Both the position numbers and the translations under genes were made by a program. The notes beneath the pieces are model-generated. The model saw only the letters and a list, made by a program, of their open reading frames with translations, was not told where the DNA came from and ran no database searches. Below, piece after piece: positions 21,601 through 33,276 of a stretch of DNA of 64,000 nt. The first letter of the stretch is position 1. Each line of letters begins with the position of its first letter. The stretch comes from Epiperipatus broadwayi (lineage: Eukaryota; Onychophora; Udeonychophora; Euonychophora; Peripatidae), in the NCBI GenBank assembly GCA_028023455.1, contig JAQFVV010006306.1, positions 2,631,001 through 2,695,000 of the forward strand, written 5' to 3'.

Positions 21601-22500
21601 GAATTGAAAAGAATGTGGTGTAGTATTATCTGCATAGTCAAAAAAAAAAAAAGGATTATGGTGTAGTATTGAGGTTATTTAATATATTTAAAATGCATAA
21701 TATTATTAAAATTTAATAATATAAGGGAAACAATAGGTTCAGTTGATAAATTAGAATTTATGGTTATGCTGCCCTTTTAACATAATGAATACAGATGAAT
21801 TTGAGCTTATTAATAAATTTTCTAGGACATTTTAATTGTCTCCTATGCCCCCCCCCCCAGAATGTTTATGTTATGCAGAGCACCTTGGCAATGAAGATTT
21901 TTGAGGCCTGAATAAATCGTAGTCTGTCTAAACATTATATATGTTTAAGACTGTCAAGATTTTAGAATGTTAATGAGTCTTTTCATCTTATCTGCTTAAC
22001 AAAAAAAAAAAAAAAAAGAGTACTTAAAAGAAAAGAAACGAACTTAATGTAGTTTTATCTCTATTTTTTTATATATATGTCAAAGCGTTGACCGGGAAGC
22101 GAACCGGGCCAGCTGCTTGGAAGGCAGCCATGACAAATTTAATAGAAAAGTTTTAAATATAATTTGATACATATATATTATTAAAACTTGGGCTGTTTAG
22201 CTTTATTTTAACTTTTTAGTATCTGATTAATAACAAAAGTAGAATGAAAAACAAACAAACAAATAAACTGTTATCTGTATCTCATTGGAAAATGCTTGTC
22301 CATGAACCTTTTTTTAAAAAAAAAACTTCTAGTAAATATTGCTTAATACTTTAAATACAATATATTCCTAAAATCCCATTGCTCTCATAGCACAAAGATT
22401 ACCGTTCTCATTGAACACAACAATTTATTAGTGGTTAACACCATATATAGTATAACAAACTTTATCATATTTGTTAGGATCAGAGAATATCGAAATATAT
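21601..22500. other. AT-rich non-coding DNA with a tRNA-like fragment
   Basis: A poly-C tract lies near 21849 and poly-A runs near 21641 and 22001. The tRNA-like fragment at 22078-22130 is listed separately. Confidence 0.4.
22078..22130 (-). repeat. tRNA-derived SINE fragment, 3' half
   Basis: The minus strand contains an anticodon-arm-like hairpin GCTGCCTTCCAAGCAGC, a T-arm CCGGTTCGCTTCCCGG with a good B box, and the SINE tail TTTGACATATATA. No A box or 5' half is present. Confidence 0.65.
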
Positions 22501-22501
22501 G

Positions 22502-23131
22502 AATTATCCTGAACGCTCATATCTGCATAACATCTAACAAACTCTGAACTGAAAAAATACGGCTTTTAATAACATCTGAAAATTGATAAGTATATAGATA
22601 ATATAAAAGGAAGGCTGTCTAATTGAAATCTGCCTTTTATGGATTATGCAGAAAACATATTAAAGAGATTTGTCTGATGAAGATTTGGAAAAAATATACT
22701 TAGCTAGGAGAAATTTGACAGTATAGTAATGAAAGAGAAGATTGGACTAGAAATAGATGAAATGTTGGATTACTAAGATTTGTGGAGGAAATATTTTGAT
22801 CAGGATCATGGAATAACTACTTATATGAAGTATCCTGAACATTCATATCTGCATAACATCTAACTAATCCTGAACTGAAAAAAAACCCCGCTTTTAATAA
22901 CATTTGAAAATTGATAGGTATATATGTAATGTCATAAAAGGAAGGTTAACTAATTCAAATCTGCAGTATATGGACTATGCAGAAAACATATTCAAGAGAT
23001 TTGTCTGATGAAGGTATTATTTTCTTATTTGTTGAGTTTGAAAAAAATATGCTTGGATAGGAGAAAGAAGATTGAACTAGAAATAGATGAAATGTTGGAT
23101 TACTAAGATTTGTGGGAGGAAATATTTTGAA
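22502..23131. repeat. Tandem duplication of about 315 bp
   Basis: Two diverged direct copies (about 22502-22797 and 22818-23131) share CATATCTGCATAACATCTAA, AGAGATTTGTCTGATGAAG and AGAAATAGATGAAATGTTGG. The sequence may be part of the degenerate LINE that follows, but no protein match is visible. Confidence 0.7.
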
Positions 23132-23799
23132 GTGTTATGGTTGCAATCTAATTGAAAACTTGGGAAATGAACACTACATTACCATTCAACAGCTGTCATT
23201 TTTGCAAATCAAGGGCCTAACATGATAGCATATGATGATTTAGAGGACTTATTTGAATACTTTGTGGAATTAAGATTTCTTTTTAAAATATCTAAAAGAA
23301 ATTTAACTTATCTTTATTTCAAAGTGCAGTTTGAATTTAGAAAAATTAAGAAAGACAAGAGATATAAGTGGATTAATATGAATAATTATTAAATTTGTAT
23401 ATATACAGAAAAGCAAGAAAAAGAGAGTTGATTTTTGTTTCATTGATAGTGTGAATTAGGTTGGTCACTTTGTTGGATATTTGGGAAATAAAAAATATTG
23501 ATTAGAAGGTATAATTAACAGAAAATTTGTATACATGTCAGGAAGCATTTAGAATAAATGGTTTTCTAATGGAAGAAATAGATCTTGCAAAAAATATTAA
23601 ACAGGTATGCTCCAATTTGTTTAATGTTTATTTATATGAGTCAACAAATGAATGTTTTCTTATCTATAATTTAGCTTTGAAAATTATAGGCAATATGGTA
23701 ATTTATACATGTACAATAAATATTAATTCATAGAGTAAAATGTTAATGCAGCAGAAACTAAATCAATGAAAATAGGTAAAAAGATAAGTTTAAGAATAG

Positions 23800-24300
23800 A
23801 CCTCTGAAAATAAATTATAAAATAGATTAGTGGATTTAAATACTTAAGGAGTTGAGGAATAGATGACGGAAGTAGTGGTAAAGACTACAATTTGAAGATT
23901 GTAATAGCTAAACATATTTTTAATATGGTTGGGAGATTATTCTTTCTCTCATTGAAAATATATCTAGAAAGAAATTTCCTGGTTATTCTGTCTGGAATGT
24001 AGAATTTATGTAGAGCAAAAACTTAAAAAATAAAAAAAAATGAAAAGATTAAAAGTTTTGAAGATCTAGGCTCAAAGGAAAATAAAAAACCATGTGATGG
24101 AAGGATAGGATTAGAAATGTAAACGAGTTTAAAAAAATGTGCAAGAAAAGTTTACTTATTATGAAGGAGAGCAATTGTATTGGATATAGACATGAAGAAA
24201 TTAGGACGCAAATATTAAGAAATTGTGCATAGAGAGAAAGAAGCAGAAAAAAGTTGATAGATGGCCTTAAAGAGGAAGTAACTACAAGTTTCGAAGTAGA
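23800..24300 (+). pseudogene. Highly decayed RTE-like LINE 3' remnant
   Basis: Plus-strand frames with many stops show pieces of the same RTE tail seen near 4.2 and 60.8 kb: a GFKYL-like segment followed by DDGSSGK, then IVIAKHIFN, and later a CIGYRHEEIRTQILRN-like segment. It is older than the other two copies. Only the order of the motifs supports the call. Confidence 0.45.
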
Positions 24301-24582
24301 AGGACAAAAAAAAAAGCAGACTTAACCAAAAAAATTTCAGTCTTTTATTGGCCAAATACCACAATACAAATTAAGACTAAATTTGCAAAATTTAATTTTA
24401 ATATATGTGGCCTTTTATGTTGAAGAACATTTTGTCACAATGCAACTATTTTTTAGCAAATTTACTATTAAAATTAACTTTTAATTATATTATTTATTAT
24501 AATTTCTTTCATATAAATAAATATAATACTTCTATTAATACAACTTATAAATTACAATATAACAATTTGTCAGTTGCTAAAA

Positions 24583-24965
24583 CAGAGAATCTTTAATAAA
24601 TAAAATAACTATTGCCAAGCGCTTTCAACTCATGAGTCTTTATCAAGGCAGTATAAAAAATCCTATTTTTCTCCTAAGCGATAAATTCAATGTTTCATTG
24701 CATTGACCAGGATCAACTATTCGGAAAGCTGAAACACGATAAAAATGCAAGATTAAAGAATCATATCTTATACAAAATTCATTCTGTGCTATGAATTCAA
24801 AATTAACCAGCTTTCCGATTAGTTGTTCCTGGCCAATGCAATGAAACATTGAATTTGTCACTTAGGAGAAAAATAGGATTTTTTTATACTGCCTTGATAA
24901 GGACTCGTAGATGTTGAAAACGCTTGGCAATAGTTATTTTATTTATAAAAGATTCTCTGTTTTTA
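24583..24965. mobile_element. Foldback element with ribozyme-like arms
   Basis: Long inverted arms (left CAGAGAATCTTTAATAAATA, CTATTGCCAAGCGCTTTCAA; right the inverse to GATTCTCTG) flank a short centre. Each arm, read outward, has CTTGATAA, a GACTC-type hairpin, GAAA, then the palindrome GCGC and GGCAATAG. This looks like a hammerhead scaffold with two core substitutions (minus on the left, plus on the right). The palindrome is clear and the ribozyme ancestry is inferred. Confidence 0.6.
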
Positions 24966-24984
24966 TATAAATACAATTTGTCCA

Positions 24985-25165
24985 CCTTCCTGCAAACATT
25001 TTTAGCAAAAAAGTCTTTTATTGTATACATACACACGCAATCTGATGTTTTGACTGTCGTGCTTGCGATCTTGCTCAGAGTCATTCCTAACAAAATAATT
25101 TTCACTGTATACATATACACACAATCTCATCAGACTGTGTATATGTATGTATACACTAAAAAAAA
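24985..25165. repeat. Palindromic repeat related to family D
   Basis: TTTTTAGCAAAAAAGTCTTT and GTATACATACACAC face their inverses at 25120-25165 (GTGTATATGTATGTATACAC, TTTTTTTTGCTAAAA-like). The layout matches the element at 26388-26635, but the ribozyme core is unrecognisable (CTGAGCAAG). Confidence 0.55.
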
Positions 25166-25169
25166 TTTT

Positions 25170-26387
25170 GCTAAAAGAATTTGAAGTAAGGCGGACAAGC
25201 AAAATAAAGAAAGTGGTAGGATTTACTGACACTATTTCTTATATAAATTTTAATATGGAGAATGTACTACCTCTAGACAATGTATCAACAGAATGTTCGT
25301 TACACAAATCAATATTCATTTTAACTTATTAATATTATTTTATTGCTAAGTTTTCTAAAATTATTCAATCATGATTTGAATTTATCTATGATTCTTCAAT
25401 CATTATCCAGTAGTCTGTCTACTATTAACTCTTGTGATGACCAATATTCTGTTTGGCTGAGCGAGTTAAAACTCTAAACTTTTGATTGGTCAATTACAGA
25501 ATCAGCAGTAAAAATATATTCATCTTTTAATAGTATATTCGTTTTAGTTTCATTTGTAAAAAGCAAATTAATAATTTGTCAGAATATGAAAGTGAACGAA
25601 AGTTTTTCCAAAAATAAATTTGTTTATAATTATAAAAATATTTTATAGTGGCAAATTTAAAAACAATGTTAGTATCCTATTAAAAAATGTTGTTTACGTC
25701 AATGATTTTCTTTCTCAACTTACCTTTGTGTAAAAGTAAATAATTTTTATTAAAATCTTAACTATTTTTCTAAAATAACTATATTTTCAGTATATTTTAT
25801 GAAAATAATTCATAATATGTAAGAAAAATAATAAAAAAAAAAACATTCTAAGACATTAATTTTCATTTTCATAGTCAAAACAGAAGTTGGAGTGGTGAAA
25901 ATTATTGACAGACATTTTCTCATTGTCAGAAATGCAAACCAACCAATCACCATCTGGGCTTCTGTCTTTGTTGTAGTTTTGAAGGCCTATATTATTGATT
26001 TTTTACTTGTAAAATAATTCAAGAGAGGGCAGCATCTTATGGTACTTTTTAAGCTTTAAAATAAGCTACAATAACGTAAAAACTGCCAGAATTACAGCAA
26101 GTTAAAACTGCCTACTAGTTTACTTGAAACAAGCCACAGAAGAGTTTCAAACATTTATTGTATTTAATTTAAAAGTTACACCAATAGTTTCCAGTCTATT
26201 AAATTTAACTTAATTTTTCAACAAAAAGATTTTCTCTTATAAAAATTGGTATATCACCATCTTTTCTGTAATATTACACTTCGATTTTTTAATATTTATT
26301 TTTAGTTAATATCAAAAAATCAATTATACTAATATATATTAGCAAATTCACCACTTCCTTTATTTTGCTGTAATATTTTATATAAGT
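25170..26387. other. AT-rich non-coding DNA
   Basis: No supported gene or repeat lies in this interval. Confidence 0.4.
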
Positions 26388-26429
26388 GCAATTTATCCAC
26401 TCTTCTTTGAACACTTTTTAGCAAAAAAT

Positions 26430-26505
26430 CTTTTATTGTACATATATGCATACACAATCTTATGTTTCGACTGTCCTGCAGTCTTCTTCAGTGCCATTTT
26501 CTTAC
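26430..26505 (-). ncRNA. Type I hammerhead ribozyme (family D)
   Basis: Minus strand: CTGAAGA (a valid CTGANGA core), stem II GACTG-CAGGA-CAGTC, GAAA, stem III ACATAA-GA-TTGTGT, cleavage base A. The core and stem II are perfect. Proximal stem I is weak (TGC/GCA), so activity is uncertain. Confidence 0.7.
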
Positions 26506-26529
26506 TTTTAAAAAATTGAAGTGAAAGTA

Positions 26530-26600
26530 GCTCTGAAGAAGACTGCAGGACAGTCTAAACGTAAGATTGTGTATGCATATATGTACAATTGCTAAAAAAG
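26530..26600 (+). ncRNA. Decayed hammerhead ribozyme (family D)
   Basis: CTGAAGA and the GACTG/CAGTC stem are kept, but GAAA reads TAAA, losing the catalytic G12. Confidence 0.65.
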
Positions 26601-26693
26601 TGTTCAAAGTAGAGTGGATAAATTGCATAAAAATATATAGTCACAATTAATTCATTCCAATTTTTTCTTGAATTTTTCAGATTTAAGTATATT

Positions 26694-26819
26694 AAAGATA
26701 TAGTTTGTCAAGCATTGGTGGTCGAGAGGGCAGCGGTAGCTGCTTTACAAGCAGTTGTCTCGGGTTAGCGGGTTCGCTCCCCGGCTGATGCTATGACACA
26801 TGAGAAAAAGATATAGTTT
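26694..26819 (+). repeat. tRNA-derived SINE with target-site duplication
   Basis: The insert (26707-26806) has AGCATTGGTGGTCGAGAGG, an anticodon-arm-like GCTGCTTTACAAGCAGT, the B box GGGTTCGCTCCCC and the tail ATGACACATGAG-A(n). The flanks AAAGATATAGTTT at 26694-26706 and 26807-26819 are identical. It is the least decayed of the three copies of this head type. Confidence 0.9.
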
Positions 26820-28500
26820 CTAATAATCTTTTAAAAAGGTAGAAATAAACCATATCTCATTGCCTTTGAAAATCTATGAAGTTTCTATTACCAGTGGCAA
26901 AAGCAGCATCTTATTATAATATTTTTGTTTTAAAGTATGCACTATTTCTAACCAGCCAAGGTTAGCCAGAAATTTTTACGCTGGGGTAATATTAATCAGC
27001 ATTCCATTTACCAATATTGAATGATATTATTATTAGTGATCAATTAACAACCTGAAAAAAAAAACCCTTAAACTTGTGTGACATCTAAAAAAAATTTGTA
27101 AATTCCACTTAGTTACACATCCTAGGTAATAACATATTAGACAGATATGTTTTTGAGCATGCCATGAGACAAACTGATTTTCATACGTAAAATTGTTCTT
27201 TTTCTTTTTTTTCATACATTTTAATGTTTTTTTGTATTTATTTACATTTATCACTTCTAGAAATATATTTCAAGGTGAATATTAGTTAGCTCAATCGGGT
27301 TTATTTATTAATCAATAAAATAGCAAATTTCTCAGTATAATCTGTGCCATTCCAATTAACTGCCTTTCTAGTACAGATTTTTTCCCCCAAAAATTTAATT
27401 TAAGTTTTAAATTAAAGTGAAAGGCTGAAAACCTCTCGCATACTCTTTTAGAATGCTTATATGACAGCCAATTAGATGTAATGATGACTGTATAGGGAGC
27501 TGTTAAGTTGCAACACAAGACAGATTTTATTAAAAAAAGGTGGTTTCACCCTTCTCTTTATTTAAATTTCTATATATATAAGCCAGTTTGAAACATTTTG
27601 AATTAAGAGCGTGATGCTTTAAACATCTTCATATTTAACTTACTGCGTATTATTTATAAATCAACGCAAAATCTTTAATTTTTCAGATCTTACGAATTGA
27701 CAGTAATATATGTAAGTATTATTTATTAAGCGCAAGCAGTTCGTAATTAAAGTGAAAGGCTGAAAACCTCTTGCATGCACTTTTAGAATGCTTATATGAC
27801 AGCCAATCATAAAAAAAACTTGTTCATTTCTGCCATGTTATTATGAACAGTAACGAAATGATTCTTAATTCAAGTTTTTTTTTCACACTATGCTTTTAGA
27901 TTGTCTTTCTATATTTTTTAAAATTAAATTATGTATCTTATTTTAAATATATTATTGTCTATAAATTGTTGATCTTTATATTAAAGTTCTTAAATCTTAA
28001 ATATCTAAACAATTATTCAAACTGATGTGATATGATGTACCATGACTTCTCCCTAAACAGAGTCAGGAATCTCTCAGCAACTATGCCCAAAGAAACCTGT
28101 TAGCCACTTTAATATTACTACTACTGCTGCCGCTGTGGCTGTTTCTATTACAATTAAAAAAATATTTATAATGCTAATATCAGCCAATGGTCTGTGAATA
28201 CATCATATTAATATTGAACTAATTGTGACCGGAGAATAGTTAATGAATTGTGTATTTCTTTGATAGATTTTTATGCACAAAGTATTCAGTTTGGTGAAAA
28301 CTAATAATGGCTAGGAATAATTTAGGTTGCCCTAATCGTTTATAAAATAAATGGATTTTTATGATGATAAATATTTTAGTTAATCTTTTTATTAATATGC
28401 TATTTTCAATTTTCTATCTAATTTCAATGTCTATTGCATACATTTTATTACATAAATATTACCTATCTGTAGTTTGAATTTTATAATATACTAAATAATT
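26820..28500. other. AT-rich non-coding DNA with a short direct repeat
   Basis: A block beginning GTGAAAGGCTGAAAACCTCT and including GCTTATATGACAGCCAAT occurs at 27415-27485 and 27749-27812, and again at 37697-37775. It is an old, otherwise unidentified interspersed repeat. Nothing else is supported. Confidence 0.5.
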
Positions 28501-29000
28501 CTCACACCACCATACATACTTTTCAAACCATATGAATGAAGGAAGGTACAACAAAAGGCAAATGACTTTGTGCATTTCATGCAGAACCAGCACTCATCGG
28601 TTGGCTTAGATCATTGTTTCTCATATGTGTACAGTATTTATTAATAATAAATTGTTAATTTTTATTTATAAGGGTCAAACTTACTCCACCCATAATTTTG
28701 GCACCGTCCACTCTAGATAAATACAGTAATGATCATCACTAATTATTTATTAAACTAGAGATTGTCTTTAGCCCAGATGGTGTGGCGGTTGTTATTTATA
28801 AAAGATATTACCCACAGAAGGAGAAATGTGAATAACTCCATATGTGTGTGTTATTAATCTTTAATGAGTTTAAAGGGTATATCTGAGCTAGAGACAATTT
28901 CTAGTTTAGTAAATGATTGGTGATAATCCTCACTGTATCTATCTAGAGTGGATGCTGTGGGTGAAGTAAATTTGCCACTTGTAACTCAAAATGTAACAAT
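28500..29000. mobile_element. Family C foldback element
   Basis: The left part holds a minus-strand ribozyme core near 28570-28615. The arms (CACCGTCCACTCTAGATAAA and inverse TTTATCTAGAGTGGATG-like) enclose a short hairpin near 28790-28850. It is closely related to the elements at 20.7-21.6 kb. Confidence 0.65.
28565..28620 (-). ncRNA. Decayed hammerhead ribozyme (family C)
   Basis: Minus strand: GCCAA, CCGATGA in place of CTGATGA, stem II GTGCT...TGCAT, GAAATGCACA. The U4 change should inactivate it. Confidence 0.6.
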
Positions 29001-29764
29001 TTAATATTAAAGTCTGGTGGAAATCATTTAAACAATTAAAATGGAATTTCATTATACATTAATTATTATTAATGATATTATATTATAAAGTGATTTAATT
29101 TGTATCTTAATCTTAACAGATTAGGGTGCAGCTGGTAATTTGTTCATGCTGAAAACAGATTTTATTATTTTGATTTAATCTGTACAGTGATTACAAACGA
29201 TTAGTAATTTTCATAATCATTCTAAGTTACACGCTTTGTATATACATTATATAACACAATTATATGGGCCCCCGAAGGTCTACAAAAATAATACTGAAAA
29301 TCTATAGACCTGTTACGAGTCTCTGAGTTTACTTTAGTATGTTCAGATATAAACTCCACGATGCTATAGGTGAAGGAGGGATAACTGGAGCACTTGTCAG
29401 ATAGCATGTCTGCATATCTGAGCCTCACCTAGCAACTCCTCGGTGTTGTAGATCTCTTTTGATTGGGCATCAACTGTCCACAAGATGGTTCGTATCTTGA
29501 GTTCCCATATTCAATTCTTGCGATCTGATCAATCAAATTACATTCCATTTGTATATTTTTAGTCATCAGTTTCACCATCATCGAAACTGATCTGGAACTT
29601 AACATTCTTTACTTAGCTTATATTTATATCTTTGATATTAGTGATTATTTATTAGTATAGCTAATCTTGAGGAGCAGATTTACTTCTTTTCATTAATACT
29701 ATTTAATTAATCTAAGTACTTTAAAATTAATATGTATGCCTTCCGCATACTTGCACATACATTT
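29001..29764. other. Non-coding DNA
   Basis: The segment 29220-29520 has a somewhat higher GC content and mixed sequence but no recognisable feature. Confidence 0.35.
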
Positions 29765-29789
29765 ACTTTTACACATTTATAATATAAGT

Positions 29790-30045
29790 ATAGGGGATTT
29801 GAACTCAGATTTTCAAGCACCCTACAACTATACACACTATCTCATGCCATTGTTACACATGACCACACACATGTAGAAAAGATAAATAATCACCAATATA
29901 CGTATTTCGTGCTAAACCAGCACTCATCAGTTGGTCCAGATTATCATCTCCCACACATATATATAACCAGTGCTCAGTTTATATTAAGATAACAAATCTT
30001 CATACTTTAATGGCCAGGCTTCAATACACTCCCAGGTTTGTGAAG
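29790..30045. mobile_element. Family B element, left arm only
   Basis: The terminus GGGATTTGAACTCAGATTTT, the ribozyme and TAATGGCCAGGCTTCAAT are present. The element then breaks off at about 30030. Confidence 0.75.
29887..29943 (-). ncRNA. Type I hammerhead ribozyme (family B, intact-looking)
   Basis: Minus strand: TAATC, TGG bulge, ACCAA, CTGATGA (29924-29930), five-pair stem II GTGCT/AGCAC, GAAA, ATA-CG-TAT, base A, TTGGT, GATTA. Every helix is perfect. Against the 12.3-kb copy, stem II differs at both ends of the same pair (G-C against T-T), consistent with selection for, or decay of, that pair. Confidence 0.92.
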
Positions 30046-31079
30046 AGTGCCTGGTTTTCAAATATTTACATTTATAATATATGTTTTAATAAATACTTCT
30101 TTTATTTACACGGTTATATAGATATAAACATATATTTAACAAAGACAAATGGCAAAAGTCTGCAATGGTAACATTGATTTTATGTCTTTATTTAATTGTA
30201 TATGGACAAGCGGTTCTGGGTACTAATTCGGCAGTAACCCCTATTTTATTTATGCACATTAATGCTAGTTTTTTTTTTTTTTTATCCAACTATTTCAAAG
30301 CTTTAGTTTTCAATAAAACCTGATGTCAGACAGAATTGCAGGTTTTATTTGCTCTATTTATCTAACTTATTACAATGGTAATAGTTTAAATGTAAATATT
30401 AGTCACTGGTTTTTTAAATGAATAATGATTATAAGATTGGAATTTAAAGTGGCCATAAATTGGAGGAATGACTTCTCGTTTTAACTTTTATTGTTACCTT
30501 CGCTGGAAATGCCATTGAATATTCAAACTTACTGTCAATGGAATAAACAATGGATTATAGATCTATTGAATCTAAAGGGTTAATTTTTTTTTAACAATTA
30601 GGTTACCTCATGAAATGTAATCAATATTAAATATGCTTTTTTCCTGCTAAAAAGATGTTCTAATACTTAGTCATGCAACATATATCATATTTCTAATTGA
30701 TGTTATTTTTATCATAATATTTTTTAACATCAGTTTTAATTTCTCTTTTATTGGTTATACCAAGATCTTGTTCTTTTAGTTCGTGTTTGCATTAGATATA
30801 TTTTTTTTGTTTTAATTTAGTTTAAAAAAAAACTTTTTGACTAATTTATGGAGAATGAAAATGTAGATAACGTGATATTTTATCTGAGGTTTTTAGGATA
30901 GAAAAAAAAAAAATTTTAAACGTATTATTTACAGAATTGATTTTTAAAATACAAGCGTTTACTTCAAAGATTTAACAGAAAGTTTTAAAACTTTTGATGA
31001 AATGTGTGTCCTACATAGATTTGTTTGCTTTGTATTTATTTGCACATTTGATGGATGTAAAAAACTATTAAAATGATCT
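30046..31079. other. AT-rich non-coding DNA
   Basis: Poly(T) and poly(A) tracts occur. No gene or repeat is recognised. Confidence 0.4.
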
Positions 31080-31200
31080 TACCATCCCCTTTTTTTTCTC
31101 ATGTGTCATAGCATCAGCCGAGAAGCGAACCCACTAACCCGGGACATCTGCTTGTAACACAGCTGTTGCTGACCTCTCAACCACAAATGCTTGTACCATC
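31080..31200 (-). repeat. tRNA-derived SINE, minus strand
   Basis: The minus strand reads AGCATTTGTGGTTGAGAGG, then the B-box region GGGTTCGCTTCTCGG, then GATGCTATGACACATGAG and poly(A). A 7-bp flank TACCATC is repeated at 31080-31086 and 31194-31200. It belongs to the same family as the copies at 14.0 and 26.7 kb. Confidence 0.8.
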
Positions 31201-31730
31201 ACTTATAATAATTATCTATTAAACTTTCAAATTATGTGAAAAAACTGTATTCTTGTTAACTTTGTTTTTTCTTATTAGGAGACCAATCTTTTAAATGCCT
31301 TTCTCTTCCTAACTTCTGATAGTCAATATACAAATCTTAATTTTCTTATGTTCTTTATTCACTTTTTTTTTGTTTGAGATATGAATTTAAAATCATTTTA
31401 AGAAATATATCAGTTAATTATATTGATGTTTATGAAATTTTAATTGTCCACAATAACTTTAGTACATTGTATTGTAGTCTGAAAGTTTTGTTTTGATAAG
31501 TATTATTACTCTTATGTTGTTTTTTTTTTAATTTAGTGATAGTTATTATATCCTTTTATTATATGTGCATTTTCTACTTCTTATTATATTCTCTGAATTT
31601 ATTATTTTTTATTTTTTGTATTCAGTCTCTTTATGCCTAGGTCCTCTATAGTGCATTTTATGTATACATATGGACAAAAACATAATATTATAAATGATAT
31701 TGATTTTTTTTTTGTTTATGTTTAATTCAA
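31201..31730. other. AT-rich non-coding DNA
   Basis: Nothing is supported in this interval. Confidence 0.4.
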
Positions 31731-31955
31731 AATTTGCAAAAATGTTTTAATGTCTGCGTAATAAAAATATTTTATTTTTGCTTGATGATATAGAATCAGC
31801 AGAGTGCATTTTCAGTGAAAACGCGATAGCTATAATTCTGGTGAACTTCACCAAAAGTGCGCTCAGTTGATTTTACATCATCAAGAAAAAAATAAAAATT
31901 AAATCTTTTCATTATGAAGACCTTAAAACATTTTTGTAAAATTTGATAATATTAT
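31731..31955. repeat. Foldback element
   Basis: The left arm CAAAATTTGCAAAAATGTTT and TTTTTGCTTGATGAT face the inverse in the right arm (ATCATCAAGAAAAAAATAAA, AAACATTTTTGTAAAATTT). The centre has a small hairpin GGTGAACTTCACC. No ribozyme core is present. Confidence 0.65.
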
Positions 31956-32580
31956 TATATAGTCGGAATTTCTAAAATGAACTGATTCCAGGAAGTCACT
32001 TGATGTATCATCCGTTTATTGGAACTTACATTAAAATATGCATATTTAGGTGTAATGCATTTTAGGGAAATTATAATACAGAATCAAAAATATAAATATA
32101 AAAATTCATATAAAATTAACTATTACGCATGTTTTAAAATTAGTTTTAGTGAAAATCGAAGTAAATTTTTAAAAAGCATAAAATCAAAATGTAAACGGAC
32201 TTACCCTAATGAAATTCAGAGATTGTCGATTTAGCTATACCATTTGCGGAACTTTTTTACATGAATTGTTTTTTATGGCAGTAATTAATCCAGCCTCCCA
32301 GAAAGCCCTGAAAATTCAGGACCACATGCATTCTTTATCATCCAGCAGCATTCAACATAGCATTTTCATTCATTGAATAGGTTTACAACATTTTAGTTTG
32401 AAAAAAATTGGGCTCTTCTGTTTTCTGAACAAAAAAAAACAAACAAATTTCTTTTTTTTTTTTCTTTACAATAATTTTATTTAGGTACTTTCATTTGGTG
32501 CTTTTATCTTTATTTTTTTTACTATGCATTAATTTATAATACATACATCCCCCCCCCTGAAAATTCCATAAGTCTATCTC
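31956..32580. other. AT-rich non-coding DNA
   Basis: It contains a poly-C tract near 32549. A 71-codon lysine-rich frame at 32019-32234 is not recognisable as a gene. Confidence 0.4.
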
Positions 32581-32813
32581 TAAGCCAATAAACATCACGT
32601 GGTTTAGAGGGTTGCATTAGATCCTAAGATCTAGATGCAGTGCTCTCAGATTCAAGGCTCCTCACTGATGAAGGCCACAAGCCAGAAACTAGTCTGGGGA
32701 TATTGGATGAATAGGCAATAGATGGAGAATTTATGCACAAGCCTTCTGGCATCCATTGATTACTCTAGCTTGCTGTGTGTGGCAATACGTATAGTGAGTT
32801 TTTGCCTGTTTTG
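32581..32813. mobile_element. Family A element, internally deleted
   Basis: The left terminus TAAGCCAATAAACATCAC is joined directly to the right arm (GAGGGTTGCATTAGATCCTA), which runs through the ribozyme to GAGTTTTTGCCTGTTTTGTC. Confidence 0.8.
32650..32708 (+). ncRNA. Type I hammerhead ribozyme (family A, intact-looking)
   Basis: ATTCAA, loop, TCCTCA, CTGATGA (32665-32671), GGC-CACAA-GCC, GAAA (32685-32688), AC-TA-GT, GTC with cleavage predicted after 32694, TGGGGA, TTGGAT. The full core is present. One G-U replaces an A-U or G-C pair in distal stem I. Confidence 0.9.
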
Positions 32814-33017
32814 TCTATCTCTATTATCACATTCTCATACAGTATTTTAACATTCTACCATTTTTCAGCTTTAACACTAAAATCTTCTATGACTGTTTTA
32901 AATTGTTTGTTGAGATCAAAGCGTTTTATATATATCTATAAAAATCTTCCCCTTCATCACAATGAGAACTTGTATGGCCATTCATTTAAATTATATCCGT
33001 AAAAAAAGGCATATGGC

Positions 33018-33125
33018 ATTACTGCTTGGGAATTTATAAGAAGTTCGAATGCCAGAATCTATCCTGGAATGTCTCGATTCCAAGTAGGAGGCTCTACCAA
33101 CTGAGCCAAATCATACAGGGCTTTG
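33018..33125 (-). repeat. tRNA-derived SINE, minus strand (third head type)
   Basis: The minus strand carries CCCTGTATGATTTGGCTCAG-TTGGTAGAGCCTCC, an excellent A box, then a B-box-like GAATCGAGACATTCC. A related copy with the same leader CCCTGT.TGATTTGGC lies at 63.73-63.82 kb. Confidence 0.65.
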
Positions 33126-33276
33126 TATACATTAAGTTTAATAGCCAATCTTCTTTGATAGTCTCTCAATTTTCACAAAATTGTTCTTCCATCTTTTATT
33201 TCAATCTTATTCCAGCGATCCACTTTTTATTGTTAACTGTATAGAAGCTAAGAAAATCCCATTCAATTATATATAT

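Larger units (their letters stand above)
26388..26635. mobile_element. Family D foldback element with two ribozymes
   Basis: The arms of about 110 bp begin TGCAATTTATCCACTCTTCT and end as the inverse, AGAGTGGATAAATTGCA. The left arm holds a minus-strand ribozyme and the right arm a plus-strand one, with about 30 bp between. It has no coding capacity. Confidence 0.8.

Noticed and set aside
22670-22690. CTGATGAAG in the tandem duplication at 22.5-23.1 kb
   Set aside because: No stem II, GAAA or stem I partner follows.
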